Shown piece after piece: positions 1 to 8,698 of a DNA stretch of 64,000 nucleotides. How positions within the stretch are numbered: the first letter of the stretch is position 1; every line of letters begins with the position of its first letter. Below the pieces are notes generated by a model that saw only the letters and a program-made list of their open reading frames with translations, had not been told where the DNA came from and made no database searches. A program made the position numbers and the translations under genes. The stretch is from JAPEKQ01 sp964516845 (lineage in GTDB: Bacteria; Joyebacterota; Joyebacteria; Joyebacterales; Joyebacteraceae), in the NCBI GenBank assembly GCA_964516845.1, contig CAZEXP010000005.1:37712-101711 (forward strand), read 5' to 3'.

Positions 1-2
1 TC

Positions 3-185
3 TGGAACGGTGTCGTCGACGACGCGCTCTGGCGCACACGATTCGCCGCCTCCGGCGCGGTCGGACCGGCGCGGCTGCAGGTCACGGTCGACGACCCGTT
101 CGACACGGACTCCGGCGGCTGGCCGGGGTATGCCTTCTCCGAGCCCCGCGTGACCTACGCTTTCATATGGGACTTCTGGAACTAG
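3..185 (+). CDS. C-terminal fragment of an unidentified protein
   Basis: An open frame enters from the left edge and runs 60 codons to a TAG stop. The tail is rich in aromatic residues and ends FIWDFWN. An alternating aromatic end of this kind would suit the last strand of an outer-membrane beta-barrel or a beta-sandwich domain, but that is a guess. No family motif is visible and the start lies outside the window. The frame has no internal stop and GC-rich third positions like its neighbours, so it is probably a real gene end. Confidence 0.5.
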   Translation, partial: WNGVVDDALWRTRFAASGAVGPARLQVTVDDPFDTDSGGWPGYAFSEPRVTYAFIWDFWN

Positions 186-242
186 CCATCACCCCACGGA
201 CTACTCTCCCCTTGCCGTTTCTCAGGAACACTGAGGATTCGT

Positions 243-271
243 TTGCATTGCGTTTTGCAATACACTACATT
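243..271 (+). promoter_or_regulatory. sigma70-like promoter before the ComEA-like gene
   Basis: TTGCAT (243-248), a 17-nt spacer and TACATT (266-271). The predicted transcription start is near 278, giving a very short leader before the ComEA-like gene. The box spacing matches the other promoters in this window. Confidence 0.5.
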
Positions 272-294
272 GAGTTCGCAGGGTGGGAGGGGAC

Positions 295-735
295 GTGAGA
301 GGGTTCCTTACGCGCGATGAGCGCGCGGTCATCGCCTTTCTGGCGACGGCCACGGCAGTCGGGGCGATCGTGCTCGGTCTTCGGGGCGTCGACCCGGCAC
401 TTGTGCCGGATCTCGTTTCATCGGCCGGGACCGGGGTGGTGATCTCGGACGAACTCATTGACCGGACCGGACGCACGGAGCGGGCCGAGCAGGTCACGGG
501 TCCCATCGACGTGAACGAGGCCACCGAGGAAGAACTGACGGGGCTGCCGGGGATCGGTCCCGCGAAGGCTGCGGCGATAGTGAGATACCGCGAGCGGCAC
601 GGTCGCTTCGCCTCGCTCGACGCTCTGCTCGATGTCAGCGGTGTCGGCCCCGCGACGCTCGATCGGCTTCGCCCGGTGGCGACTCTCGGGAGTGTGGAAC
701 CGCCCACCGAAGGACAGGTCAGGGAGGGACGATGA
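295..735 (+). CDS. ComEA-like helix-hairpin-helix DNA-binding protein
   Basis: A short protein of 146 residues with one N-terminal membrane helix (about residues 10-28), a linker, and a C-terminal pair of helix-hairpin-helix motifs (TGLPGIGPAKAAAIV, then VSGVGPATLDRL). This is the layout of ComEA, the envelope-anchored double-strand DNA receptor used in DNA uptake. The GTG at 295 is preceded by GGGAGGGG (285-292); an in-frame GTG at 283 is the alternative start. Its stop overlaps the start of the downstream histidine kinase by 4 nt. dprA lies 7 kb away, so a competence role is plausible. Other HhH proteins of the same size exist, so the symbol is left blank. Confidence 0.75.
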   Translation: MRGFLTRDERAVIAFLATATAVGAIVLGLRGVDPALVPDLVSSAGTGVVISDELIDRTGRTERAEQVTGPIDVNEATEEELTGLPGIGPAKAAAIVRYRERHGRFASLDALLDVSGVGPATLDRLRPVATLGSVEPPTEGQVREGR

Positions 736-2345
736 GTATGGGGCTGGCGGCGGCACGCGGCATCATCGTTGGACGCCTGCTCGTCTCGGCCGCCGTGATC
801 GCGGCGGCGCTGATGAGCGACGATATCTCGGTCACGCCCGTTGTCCTGCTGGGTATCGGCGTCGCGGCCCTGAGCGTCCCGCACGCCATCTGGTCACGCA
901 AGCGTGGACGTGAGAGTCTGTGGCTTCTCGTGACGCTGTTCGTTGCCGATGTCGTGCTCGTGACCCTGATCGTGCTCTCGTCCGGCGGTCTGGCCAGTCC
1001 GTTCAAGCTTCTCTACTTCCTTCCGTTGATTGTCTCGTCGACGGCGCTTGGACCGAAGCCCGGCGCCATCGTGACGGTCTCGTCGCTTGCCGCGTTCGCC
1101 GCACTCTTCATCGCCGAGAGTCCCATGACCATGCGTTCGCACGGGGCCGGCATCCTGGCGGAGACGGCCGTTCTCGCGATCTCGCTCACGGTGGTCTCGA
1201 TCCTCGTCGGCATCCTCTCGGCGCGCGTTCGCGAGGGAGAGAAGAAGCTGGGGGAGGTGGAGACCGCTCTCGAGGCGGCGCACGTCCACATCGACAATCT
1301 CATAGAGAGCATCCAGAGCGGTCTGGCGCTCTTCGACATGTCGGGCGGTCTTCTCTCACTGAACGAACGTGGTAGAGCCATTCTCGGCATGCCGGCGCCC
1401 GGAGCGCCGCGCGCGCACTTCTCGGAGGTCTTCGCGGCGCAACCGGCTCTCGCCGAGCAGGTATCAGCCGCCGTGGAGCACGGGAAGACGGCGGAGCGCG
1501 TTGAACTCAGCGTCGAGCGAGCCGGCGGGACCGTTCCCGTCGGGCTCTCGACCTCGCTGCTCCGCGACGATGACGGAGTCGCCGCGGGTGTCATCATGAT
1601 ATTCCAGGACATCACCGAGGCGCGCCGTCAGGAGCTGGACAGGCTCCACGCGGACCGACTCGCGTCGCTCGGCCAGTTCGCGGCGGGCATGGCTCACGAG
1701 ATCAGGAATCCACTGAACGCCATCAAGGGGTCGGCCGAGATGCTTCGGGACGGTGTCGCAGCAGGGAGCGACGATGCGCGGCTGGTCGATCTGGTGATTC
1801 GGGAGAGCGACCGCCTCGCAACGCTCACCAACGACGTGCTCACCTACGGACGCGTCATGGGGCCGCCGACGGGAACCGTGTTCCTCGAAGCGCTGTTCAG
1901 GGAGGTTGAGGCTATCGCCCGGTCGCACCGGGCATTCGGGGACGGAATCGAGCTGGCGATGGATGACGGCGGGATCCGCTCGCGGGGGAACTCCGAGCAG
2001 CTCAAGCAGGTTCTTCTGAACCTCGTGGTCAACGGGATCGAGGCGATCGAGGAGACGGGTTCCGTCCGCGTCACCGCGGGTGTCGGGGGCGCCGTCTTTG
2101 CGAACGGGCGGAGCGGAACGGACGACGAGATCGCCATCAGTGTCGTCGACACGGGCGTTGGGATGGAACGCGAGAGCCTCGAGCAGATGTTCGCGCCGTT
2201 CTGGACGACGAAGCAGACCGGAACGGGCCTCGGACTCGCCATCGCCGACAGGCTTGTCGAGGCGCACGGCGGACGTATCGAGATCGAAACCGGGCCGGGG
2301 CAGGGCAGCCGGTTCGTCATCTATCTTCCGAAGGCAAGAGACTAG
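732..2345 (+). CDS. membrane sensor histidine kinase with PAS domain (PilS/NtrB type)
   Basis: A 537-residue sensor kinase. Six hydrophobic segments fill about residues 8-165, followed by a short coiled linker, a PAS-like domain (about 185-290) and a HisKA domain. The H-box is AGMAHEIRNPLN with the phospho-acceptor at His322. The HATPase domain shows an N-box (LLNLVVNGIEAI), G1 (DTGVGM), an F-box phenylalanine and G2 (GTGLGLAI). The polytopic sensor followed by PAS resembles PilS. The start codon overlaps the upstream stop (ATGA), and the NtrC-type regulator follows after 26 nt, so the two form a cognate pair. The signal sensed is unknown. Confidence 0.92.
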   Translation: MSMGLAAARGIIVGRLLVSAAVIAAALMSDDISVTPVVLLGIGVAALSVPHAIWSRKRGRESLWLLVTLFVADVVLVTLIVLSSGGLASPFKLLYFLPLIVSSTALGPKPGAIVTVSSLAAFAALFIAESPMTMRSHGAGILAETAVLAISLTVVSILVGILSARVREGEKKLGEVETALEAAHVHIDNLIESIQSGLALFDMSGGLLSLNERGRAILGMPAPGAPRAHFSEVFAAQPALAEQVSAAVEHGKTAERVELSVERAGGTVPVGLSTSLLRDDDGVAAGVIMIFQDITEARRQELDRLHADRLASLGQFAAGMAHEIRNPLNAIKGSAEMLRDGVAAGSDDARLVDLVIRESDRLATLTNDVLTYGRVMGPPTGTVFLEALFREVEAIARSHRAFGDGIELAMDDGGIRSRGNSEQLKQVLLNLVVNGIEAIEETGSVRVTAGVGGAVFANGRSGTDDEIAISVVDTGVGMERESLEQMFAPFWTTKQTGTGLGLAIADRLVEAHGGRIEIETGPGQGSRFVIYLPKARD

Positions 2346-2371
2346 ACAGAGAGATTCCAGGGGAGGACGCC

Positions 2372-3745
2372 ATGCCACACGGGAGGATACTCGTCATCGA
2401 TGACGAGGACAGCATCAGGGAGTATTTGTCCATGATGCTCGAGCGAGAGGGGTACGAGGTTCTGGCCGCGTCCGACGGGAAGAAGGCGGTGAAGCTGAGC
2501 AAACGCGAGAGCTTCGACGCGGTTATCACCGACATCCAGCTTCCCGGCATGACGGGCATCGAGATCCTCGGCTCGTTCAAGGAGTCGGACCCGACGGTTC
2601 CCATTATCATCGTTACCGGGCATGCGTCGCAGGAATCGGCCATCGAGGCGCTCAATCTCGGGGCATTCTACTACCTCCTGAAGCCCGTCTCGAACGAAGA
2701 GCTCAAGCAGGTCGTCCGGAATGCTCTCGAGGTCAAGCAACTGCGGACCGAGAAGAACGATCTGGAACGCGCGCTCCACCCGAGCGCCGACCGTGACATG
2801 GTCGGTGACAGCGAGGGGCTCCACTCCGTATTCGATCTGATCGACCGCGTCGCGAGGACGGCGAGCACCGTCATGCTCAGGGGAGAGAGCGGCACGGGGA
2901 AGGAACTCGTGGCTCGCGCCATTCACGCGGGGAGCGTCCGGGCGGACCAGCGGTTCGTGTCGATCAACTGCGGGGCTCTGCCGGAGACGCTGCTCGAGAG
3001 CGAGCTCTTCGGGCATGTGAAGGGATCGTTCACGGGAGCCGTGCGCGACAAGCGCGGGCTGTTCGTCGTCGCGGACGGCGGGACGTTCTTTCTCGACGAG
3101 GTCGGGGAGACGTCGCTTGCCATCCAGGTGAAACTCCTCCGCGTGCTCCAGGAGCGCGAGGTCGTCCCGGTCGGCGGAACCAAGCCGACGAAGGTTGACG
3201 TCCGGGTCATCGCCGCGACGAACGCCGATCTCGAGCTGGATGTGCAGGAAGGGAACTTCCGTGCGGACCTGTACTACCGTCTGAACGTCATCCCTATCAC
3301 CATTCCGCCGCTTCGCGACCGTCGCGACGACATCCCGCTGCTGGTAGAACACTTCCTGCAGAAGCTTGCTTCAGGGGAGAAGACGATCGCCGAGGGAGCG
3401 ATGGACATTCTCACATCGTACGAGTGGCCGGGAAACGTGCGCGAGCTCGAGAATATCATCGAACGCGCGGTGATCCTCGCTGACGGCAGTGAGATCACCG
3501 CGGAGAGTCTCAACGTTTCGATCTTCCCCGAGCGTCTCCGGAAGCGGTCGCGGTCGACCGGAACGGGCGATCTGGGCGTCAGCGGGATCACGCTCGACGA
3601 ACTCGAGCAGCGGTACCTGCTTCAGACGCTTGAGGAGACGAGCTGGAAGAAGAAGCAGGCGGCGGAGATCCTGGGGATCAACCCGTCGACGCTCTACAGG
3701 AAGCTCCAGCGCTACGGGATGGAGGGCGATGTCGAGGATGACTAG
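2372..3745 (+). CDS. sigma54-dependent response regulator, NtrC/PilR family
   Basis: A 457-residue regulator with three domains. The receiver domain has acidic pocket D10-D11 and phospho-acceptor Asp54 (ITDIQLPGMTG). The AAA+ domain has Walker A GESGTGKE and Walker B-like FFLDEVGE. The Fis-type helix-turn-helix at the end contains KKKQAAEILGINPSTLYRKL. The sigma54-contact loop reads GSFTGA, a tolerated variant of GAFTGA. It therefore activates sigma54 promoters, and the upstream kinase is the likely donor. A strong Shine-Dalgarno (AGGGGAGG) precedes the ATG. No sigma54 target promoter was recognised in this window. Confidence 0.94.
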   Translation: MPHGRILVIDDEDSIREYLSMMLEREGYEVLAASDGKKAVKLSKRESFDAVITDIQLPGMTGIEILGSFKESDPTVPIIIVTGHASQESAIEALNLGAFYYLLKPVSNEELKQVVRNALEVKQLRTEKNDLERALHPSADRDMVGDSEGLHSVFDLIDRVARTASTVMLRGESGTGKELVARAIHAGSVRADQRFVSINCGALPETLLESELFGHVKGSFTGAVRDKRGLFVVADGGTFFLDEVGETSLAIQVKLLRVLQEREVVPVGGTKPTKVDVRVIAATNADLELDVQEGNFRADLYYRLNVIPITIPPLRDRRDDIPLLVEHFLQKLASGEKTIAEGAMDILTSYEWPGNVRELENIIERAVILADGSEITAESLNVSIFPERLRKRSRSTGTGDLGVSGITLDELEQRYLLQTLEETSWKKKQAAEILGINPSTLYRKLQRYGMEGDVEDD

Positions 3746-3856
3746 TCGTGCGCGTGGAGGCGGCGTGATGGGAGAGCGGTGGGTGCGAAGGGCGTCGTGC
3801 GCGCGAAGAGAGTCTGCTGTGAGCGCGCAGTCGTGCGCGAGGAACGGGGTGCGCTC

Positions 3857-4426
3857 GTGAGGATCATCGCCGGCGAGCTGGGCGGCAGGCGGATCGGTGT
3901 GCCGCGGGGGGTCGAGCTGAGGCCGACCTACGACCGCGTGCGCGAATCGCTGTTCGCGACGATCGAGGACAGGCTCGCCGGGGCGCGCGTGCTCGATCTC
4001 TTCGCCGGGACCGGAAGCCTCGGACTCGAGAGCGTCTCCCGCGGCGCGGCTCTGGCGGTCTTCGTCGAGCGCGACGCACGCACTGTCGGCCATCTGAAAC
4101 GGACGATTACGGAGTTCGCGGTCGGCGACCGCTGTCGGGTCGTGCGGTCGGACGCCGTACGCTTCGTCTCACCGCCGCACCGCGGTCGGGAACCGTTCGA
4201 CATCGTGTTCGCGGATCCCCCGTACGATACGGACCAGGCCCGGCGTGTCCACGAGGTCCTGGACCGCTGGAACGGGATCGCCGCCGGCGGGCTCGTCGTG
4301 ATCGAGCACAGGGCGGATGATCGTCTTCCGGAGCGCGGCGCGCGGCTGAGGCTCAGAACGGTAAAACGCTACGGGACCATCGAGGTCGAGCTGCACGACG
4401 TCATCGACCCCGGCGAAACCCAGTGA
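3857..4426 (+). CDS. rsmD: 16S rRNA (guanine-966-N2)-methyltransferase RsmD
   Basis: A SAM-dependent N2-guanine methyltransferase acting on 16S rRNA in the small ribosomal subunit. It begins VRIIAGELGGRRI and then RPTYDRVRESLFATI, both hallmarks of RsmD. It has the SAM-binding motif LDLFAGTGSLGLE and the catalytic DPPY motif (FADPPYDT). The length of 189 residues is normal for the family. The GTG at 3857 is chosen because family homology starts exactly there; the Shine-Dalgarno is weak. An upstream in-frame ATG would add 26 residues of low-complexity Arg/Val sequence. It is followed directly by coaD, a common bacterial pairing. The 110 nt before it hold no recognisable gene. Confidence 0.93.
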   Translation: MRIIAGELGGRRIGVPRGVELRPTYDRVRESLFATIEDRLAGARVLDLFAGTGSLGLESVSRGAALAVFVERDARTVGHLKRTITEFAVGDRCRVVRSDAVRFVSPPHRGREPFDIVFADPPYDTDQARRVHEVLDRWNGIAAGGLVVIEHRADDRLPERGARLRLRTVKRYGTIEVELHDVIDPGETQ

Positions 4427-4443
4427 ACTTCCAAGGAGGGCTC

Positions 4444-4935
4444 GTGACCAAGGCGCTCTACCCGGGGACGTTCGATCCGATCACCAACGGTCATCTCGAC
4501 CTCGTGCATCGGGCGCTGCGTCTCTTCGACGAGGTTGTCGTCGCCGTCGGTACGGCGAGAGACAAGGACCCGATGTTCACCGTGGATGAGCGCGTCGTGA
4601 TGATCCGCGAGGCGACGGCCGACCTCGAAGGGATCTCCGTCGAGGCGTTCAGCGGTCTTCTCGTTGATGAGGTGCGGCGGTGCGGCGCGACCTCGATCAT
4701 CCGAGGACTCCGGGCCGTCTCCGACTTCGAGTACGAGTTCCAGATGGCGCTGATGAACCGTCATCTTGCCCCGGAGGTCGAGACCGTCTTCCTCATGCCG
4801 AACAAGAACTACAGTTATCTCGACTCGACGGTCGTGAAGGAGGTCGCGCTGCTCGGCGGTGATGCCAGCGGATTCGTTCCTCCGGTCGTGCTTGCGAGAC
4901 TGCTCGAGCGACGGAAGACACTGGGGCGTTCCTGA
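4444..4935 (+). CDS. coaD: phosphopantetheine adenylyltransferase
   Basis: Catalyses the penultimate step of coenzyme A synthesis, transferring AMP from ATP to 4'-phosphopantetheine. The 163-residue length is typical. It shows the nucleotidyltransferase signature YPGTFDPITNGHLD (a T/HxGH variant), RGLRAVSDFEYE and the substrate loop around NKNYSYLDSTVVKE. The GTG at 4444 has a textbook AAGGAGG seven to eight bases upstream; an in-frame upstream GTG at 4423 would place that Shine-Dalgarno inside the gene, so it is rejected. It lies 17 nt after rsmD. Confidence 0.96.
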   Translation: MTKALYPGTFDPITNGHLDLVHRALRLFDEVVVAVGTARDKDPMFTVDERVVMIREATADLEGISVEAFSGLLVDEVRRCGATSIIRGLRAVSDFEYEFQMALMNRHLAPEVETVFLMPNKNYSYLDSTVVKEVALLGGDASGFVPPVVLARLLERRKTLGRS

Positions 4936-4969
4936 CAGACCCCGCGGGCGCCCGTATTGGAGAGGCTGC

Positions 4970-6448
4970 ATGTCGCCACACGCGAGGGCCACGGCCCCCG
5001 TTCTGAAGCGGATCGCGCGCGCGGTGAGAGGACCCTCCTCGACACTGCGCGAGGATCTTGTCTGCTACGCGTTCGACGCGACCGACATCCACGCGCTCCC
5101 CGACATCGTCGTCTGGCCCGACTCGACCGAGGATGTTTCGGCCGTGGTCCGCATCGCGTGCGACGCCGGCCTTCCCGTCGTCGCACGAGGCGCGGGTACC
5201 GGCTACACGGGCGGCAGCGTGCCCGTGAGCGGCGGCGTCGTGCTTTCCTTCGAGCGGATGAACCGTGTCATGGCCATCGACACGACCGCGGCCGTCGCCG
5301 TGGTCGAACCGGGCGTCGTCAACGAGGATCTCAGGGCGCGCGCGATGGAAGACGGGCTGACCTATCCTCCCGACCCGGCCAGCCTCAAGATGTCGACGCT
5401 CGGCGGCAACATCGCCGAGTGCGCTGCAGGACCGAGGACCGTGCTGTATGGCAGGACCGGCGACTACGTCGTGGGGCTCGAGTTCGTCCTCGCGGATGGA
5501 CACATCGTCCGGACCGGCTATCTTGCGGGCGGCCCCGCGGGCGATCTCGCGGGCGATCGCGCCGATACCTCCGGTTGGGATCCTGCGCCGCTCGTCGTCG
5601 GTTCGGAGGGGACGCTGGCCGTCGTCACCAGAGCGGCCTTGCGCCTGACCGACATCCCCGAACTGACGCTGACGTGCTGGGCCGAGTTCCCATCGCTGGT
5701 CGCGGCGGCGAGGGCTGTCGCTGACATCACCGCCGCTGGTGTGCCGGTGAGCGTGCTCGAGATCATCGACCGCGACACGCTCGCCTGCGCGATCGAGTAC
5801 GTGCGTGGCGAGAGACCGGAGAACCCTCCCGCCGGGGCGCTTCTCATCGAACTCGAGGGGGCCGAGGAGGATGTCCGGCGCGGAGTCGACGAGGTTCGTC
5901 GGGTGCTGGAGGGCGGCGAGGCGACCGTACTCCGATGGGCCGAGGATGAGGCCGAGCGCGACGAGCTCTGGGAAGTCAGGCGTTCGATATCGGCATCGCT
6001 CGCGCGACTCTCCACGGGCAAGATCAACGAGGACATCGCCGTGCCGCGGAGCCGGATCCCGGACTTCGTCGACCGGATGCGGGACATCGCGGAGACCGCA
6101 GACCTTCCGATCCTGGCCTTCGGCCACGCCGGAGACGGCAACCTCCATGTGAACATCATGGTTGACCGGGCGGACCGGGGCCAGATGACGCGGGCGAGGA
6201 GCGCGGTGGCCGAACTCTTCGACGCTGCGATCTCGATGGACGGCACGCTCAGCGGCGAGCATGGCATCGGCATTACGAAGGCTGAACACCTCTCCCGGGA
6301 ACTGGACGCGGTGGCGTTGGGGATGACCCGGGCTGTCAAACGGGCGCTCGATCCCGAAGGCACCATGAATCCCGAGAAGATCTTGAGCGATCGTCCCAAT
6401 CCGTGGTGGACGGGTCTCGACGACGAGTCATCCACGGGTGAGGAGTAG
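4970..6448 (+). CDS. FAD-linked oxidase, GlcD/D-lactate dehydrogenase family
   Basis: A 492-residue flavoprotein of the glycolate oxidase GlcD / D-lactate dehydrogenase type, probably oxidising a 2-hydroxyacid in the cytoplasm. The FAD_binding_4 domain shows VVARGAGTGYTGGSVP, DPASLKMSTLGGNIAE and VVGSEGTLAVVT. The FAD-oxidase C domain shows GHAGDGNLHVNI and SGEHGIGITKAEH. The ATG at 4970 has GGAGAGG upstream and starts where family homology starts. No iron-sulfur GlcF partner is adjacent, so the electron acceptor is unknown; the ferredoxin and Etf systems elsewhere in the window are candidates only. The substrate cannot be told from sequence alone. Confidence 0.9.
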   Translation: MSPHARATAPVLKRIARAVRGPSSTLREDLVCYAFDATDIHALPDIVVWPDSTEDVSAVVRIACDAGLPVVARGAGTGYTGGSVPVSGGVVLSFERMNRVMAIDTTAAVAVVEPGVVNEDLRARAMEDGLTYPPDPASLKMSTLGGNIAECAAGPRTVLYGRTGDYVVGLEFVLADGHIVRTGYLAGGPAGDLAGDRADTSGWDPAPLVVGSEGTLAVVTRAALRLTDIPELTLTCWAEFPSLVAAARAVADITAAGVPVSVLEIIDRDTLACAIEYVRGERPENPPAGALLIELEGAEEDVRRGVDEVRRVLEGGEATVLRWAEDEAERDELWEVRRSISASLARLSTGKINEDIAVPRSRIPDFVDRMRDIAETADLPILAFGHAGDGNLHVNIMVDRADRGQMTRARSAVAELFDAAISMDGTLSGEHGIGITKAEHLSRELDAVALGMTRAVKRALDPEGTMNPEKILSDRPNPWWTGLDDESSTGEE

Positions 6449-6451
6449 CGG

Positions 6452-7432
6452 ATGCTGATCGACAGTGCGACCGTTGAACTGAAGGCCGGCGACGGCGGCG
6501 ACGGATGCAGGAGCTTCCGACGCGAGAAGTTCGTCCCCCGGGGCGGGCCCAACGGCGGCGATGGGGGCAGGGGCGGCGACATCATCTTCGAGGCCGATGG
6601 CGGACGTTCGACGCTTCTCGATTTCCGTTATCAGAGAAACTACAAGGCCGAGCGCGGCCGACACGGCGGCAGCTCCCGGAAGACAGGGCACGACGGCGCG
6701 GACATCACGCTGCGCGTTCCGGTCGGCACGGTCATCAGGAATCAGGAGACGGGCGAGATCATCGCGGACCTCGACGAGGCAGGCAAGAGGGTCGTCGTGG
6801 CAGCGGGCGGGCGCGGAGGCCGTGGGAACGCAAGGTTCGCAACCTCCACGGTCCAGGCGCCGATGCGCAGCGATCCCGGGAGACCGGGGGCTGAGGTCAT
6901 CGTCGACCTCGAGCTCAAGCTGATCGCCGATGTGGGGCTCGTCGGACTCCCGAACGCCGGGAAGTCGACCATGCTCTCGGCTATCTCGGCGGCGCGGCCG
7001 AAGATCGGGGACTATCCGTTCACAACCCTGAGTCCCGTGCTCGGACTCGTGGAGTACGGGATCGACCGGGGCTTCGTCGTTGCGGACCTGCCGGGCATCA
7101 TCGAGGGGGCGCATGAGGGCAAGGGGCTCGGCGACCGGTTCCTCAAGCACATCGAGCGAACGAAGGTTATCGTGCTGCTGGTCGATTCCTCGGACGAGGA
7201 TCCCGGGGCCTCATACGACGTCGTTCTCGGTGAACTCGAGCAGTACGGTGAGGGGCTGGCCGAGAAGCCGCGCATTGTCGTATTCACGAAGGCGGACGTC
7301 GGAGGGGACATCGACCCGGCCGGGACGAGGTTCGGAGGTGAGCGGACCCTGGTCGTGTCCTCCGTGAGCGGGCAGGGTATCGAAGAGATGAAGCGCGCCA
7401 TCCGGGAGCTTCTGGACAGCGCGGAATCATAG
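6452..7432 (+). CDS. obgE: GTPase Obg/CgtA
   Basis: A ribosome-associated GTPase acting in large-subunit maturation and stress signalling. The glycine-rich Obg fold fills residues 1-158 (KAGDGGDGCRSFRREKFVPR, then a GGDGGRGG stretch). The G domain shows G1 GLPNAGKST, G3 DLPGIIEGA and G4 FTKADV, with a G5-like VSSVSGQG. At 326 residues it is the two-domain form without the variable C-terminal domain of E. coli or B. subtilis. It starts 3 nt after the upstream gene stops. The downstream gap carries two perfect hairpins. Confidence 0.95.
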   Translation: MLIDSATVELKAGDGGDGCRSFRREKFVPRGGPNGGDGGRGGDIIFEADGGRSTLLDFRYQRNYKAERGRHGGSSRKTGHDGADITLRVPVGTVIRNQETGEIIADLDEAGKRVVVAAGGRGGRGNARFATSTVQAPMRSDPGRPGAEVIVDLELKLIADVGLVGLPNAGKSTMLSAISAARPKIGDYPFTTLSPVLGLVEYGIDRGFVVADLPGIIEGAHEGKGLGDRFLKHIERTKVIVLLVDSSDEDPGASYDVVLGELEQYGEGLAEKPRIVVFTKADVGGDIDPAGTRFGGERTLVVSSVSGQGIEEMKRAIRELLDSAES

Positions 7433-7442
7433 AGACGCATGC

Positions 7443-7499
7443 GTGCGGCAGTGCCGCACCCGAGGGTACGCGAGGGCAGGGGCCGACCAGGGGTCGGCT
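7443..7499 (+). repeat. two perfect hairpins in the obgE-dprA gap
   Basis: The first hairpin has arms 7443-7449 and 7453-7459 (GTGCGGC / GCCGCAC) with a 3-nt loop. The second has arms 7482-7488 and 7492-7498 (GCCGACC / GGTCGGC) with a 3-nt loop. Neither is followed by a T-run, so they are poor intrinsic terminators. They may be RNA-stabilising or pause structures. Confidence 0.5.
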
Positions 7500-7534
7500 G
7501 GCAATGGGATGGGGTTTCACGGGGAGGTGGTGGG

Positions 7535-8632
7535 GTGGAGGAGCACAAGGCGGCACTGATTTTTCTCATGGCTGATGGTGTCGGAGCTGCGACCGCGGCA
7601 CGACTTCGCGAACGGTACGGCTCATTCGACAACGCACTGACCGCGGCGCTGCGTGGTCGGGCACAGGTCGCTCGGTTGAAACGCCGCGCTCTCGGGACCG
7701 CCGTACGCGACCATGTATGGGACCTTCAGCTCGACGCGGCTGCCGGACTTGGCGCGCGCTTCGTGACATTCGGGAGTGCGGGCTATCCGGATCCACTGAC
7801 GCGGATAGCGAGACCGCCGGTGGGTCTGTTCGTCCGTGGGCGCGGATTTCCGGACGGGCGCCCGATGCTCGCTATCGTCGGTTCGCGCGCGGCGACGCCG
7901 CGGGGACGACTCTTCGCCCGCGAGCTCGCGGCATCGCTCGCCGCGGCGGGGCTGACGATCGTCAGCGGTCTCGCCCGTGGGATCGATACCGCGGCCCACG
8001 AGGGAGCGCTTGACGCGGGTGGCGCGACCATCGCCGTTCTCGGGTCGGGGCTCGACCGCATCTATCCGCGGGAGAACACGGGTCTCGCACGGCGCATTGC
8101 GACGTCGGGAGCCGTCGTCACCGAGTTTCCCTTCGGCGCGAGTCCCCTCGCCGAGCACTTCCCGATGCGGAACCGCATCGTCGCCGGGTGCTCCGCGGGC
8201 GTGCTCGTCGTCGAGGCGGGGGAGAGAAGTGGCGCTCTGATCACGGCGTCGATGGCTCTCGAGGAGGGTCGAGAGGTGTTCGCCGTTCCCGGCGCGCCGG
8301 ATGACCCCGGCGCGCGCGGACCGAACGGACTCCTCAGATGCGGCGCCAAGCTCGTCGAGCGCGCCGCGGACGTCCTCGACGAACTCGAAGGGGCGTGGGG
8401 ACCGTTCGGGGACGTGGCATCCCCCGGGGAGCCCTCCGCGGACGACGCGGGCGGCGGCCACACGCCGACCGGAGACGGTGTGCGCGACCTTCTCGGCACC
8501 AGGCCACTGAGTGCCGGTGAGATCGCGACGAAGCTCGGCGTCCCGGTACGGGAGATCCTCGAGAGGCTGGTTGAACTGGAGCTTGCGGGACTCGCGCGTG
8601 CCTGGCCCGGCGGCCGGTACACTCGAAGGTGA
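7535..8632 (+). CDS. dprA: DNA-processing protein DprA
   Basis: DprA binds incoming single-stranded DNA during transformation and loads RecA. The 365-residue protein has an N-terminal helical region with a GVGAATAARL hairpin. The Rossmann core shows VGSRAATPRGR, SGLARGIDTAAH, GSGLDRIYP and RNRIVAG. The ERSGALITASMA segment follows, and a C-terminal winged-helix domain ends near LAGLARAWPGGRY. The GTG at 7535 is favoured because GGGGAGG lies just upstream and homology begins there; an ATG at 7439 would translate through both upstream hairpins. With the ComEA-like gene it suggests natural competence, though no ComEC or pilus genes are in view. Confidence 0.93.
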   Translation: MEEHKAALIFLMADGVGAATAARLRERYGSFDNALTAALRGRAQVARLKRRALGTAVRDHVWDLQLDAAAGLGARFVTFGSAGYPDPLTRIARPPVGLFVRGRGFPDGRPMLAIVGSRAATPRGRLFARELAASLAAAGLTIVSGLARGIDTAAHEGALDAGGATIAVLGSGLDRIYPRENTGLARRIATSGAVVTEFPFGASPLAEHFPMRNRIVAGCSAGVLVVEAGERSGALITASMALEEGREVFAVPGAPDDPGARGPNGLLRCGAKLVERAADVLDELEGAWGPFGDVASPGEPSADDAGGGHTPTGDGVRDLLGTRPLSAGEIATKLGVPVREILERLVELELAGLARAWPGGRYTRR

Positions 8633-8698
8633 CGGATCGGTGCGCAGCCGACTGCGACCGGGTCGATGAGCGGGACGCGTTGCATGGGAGACACAGTG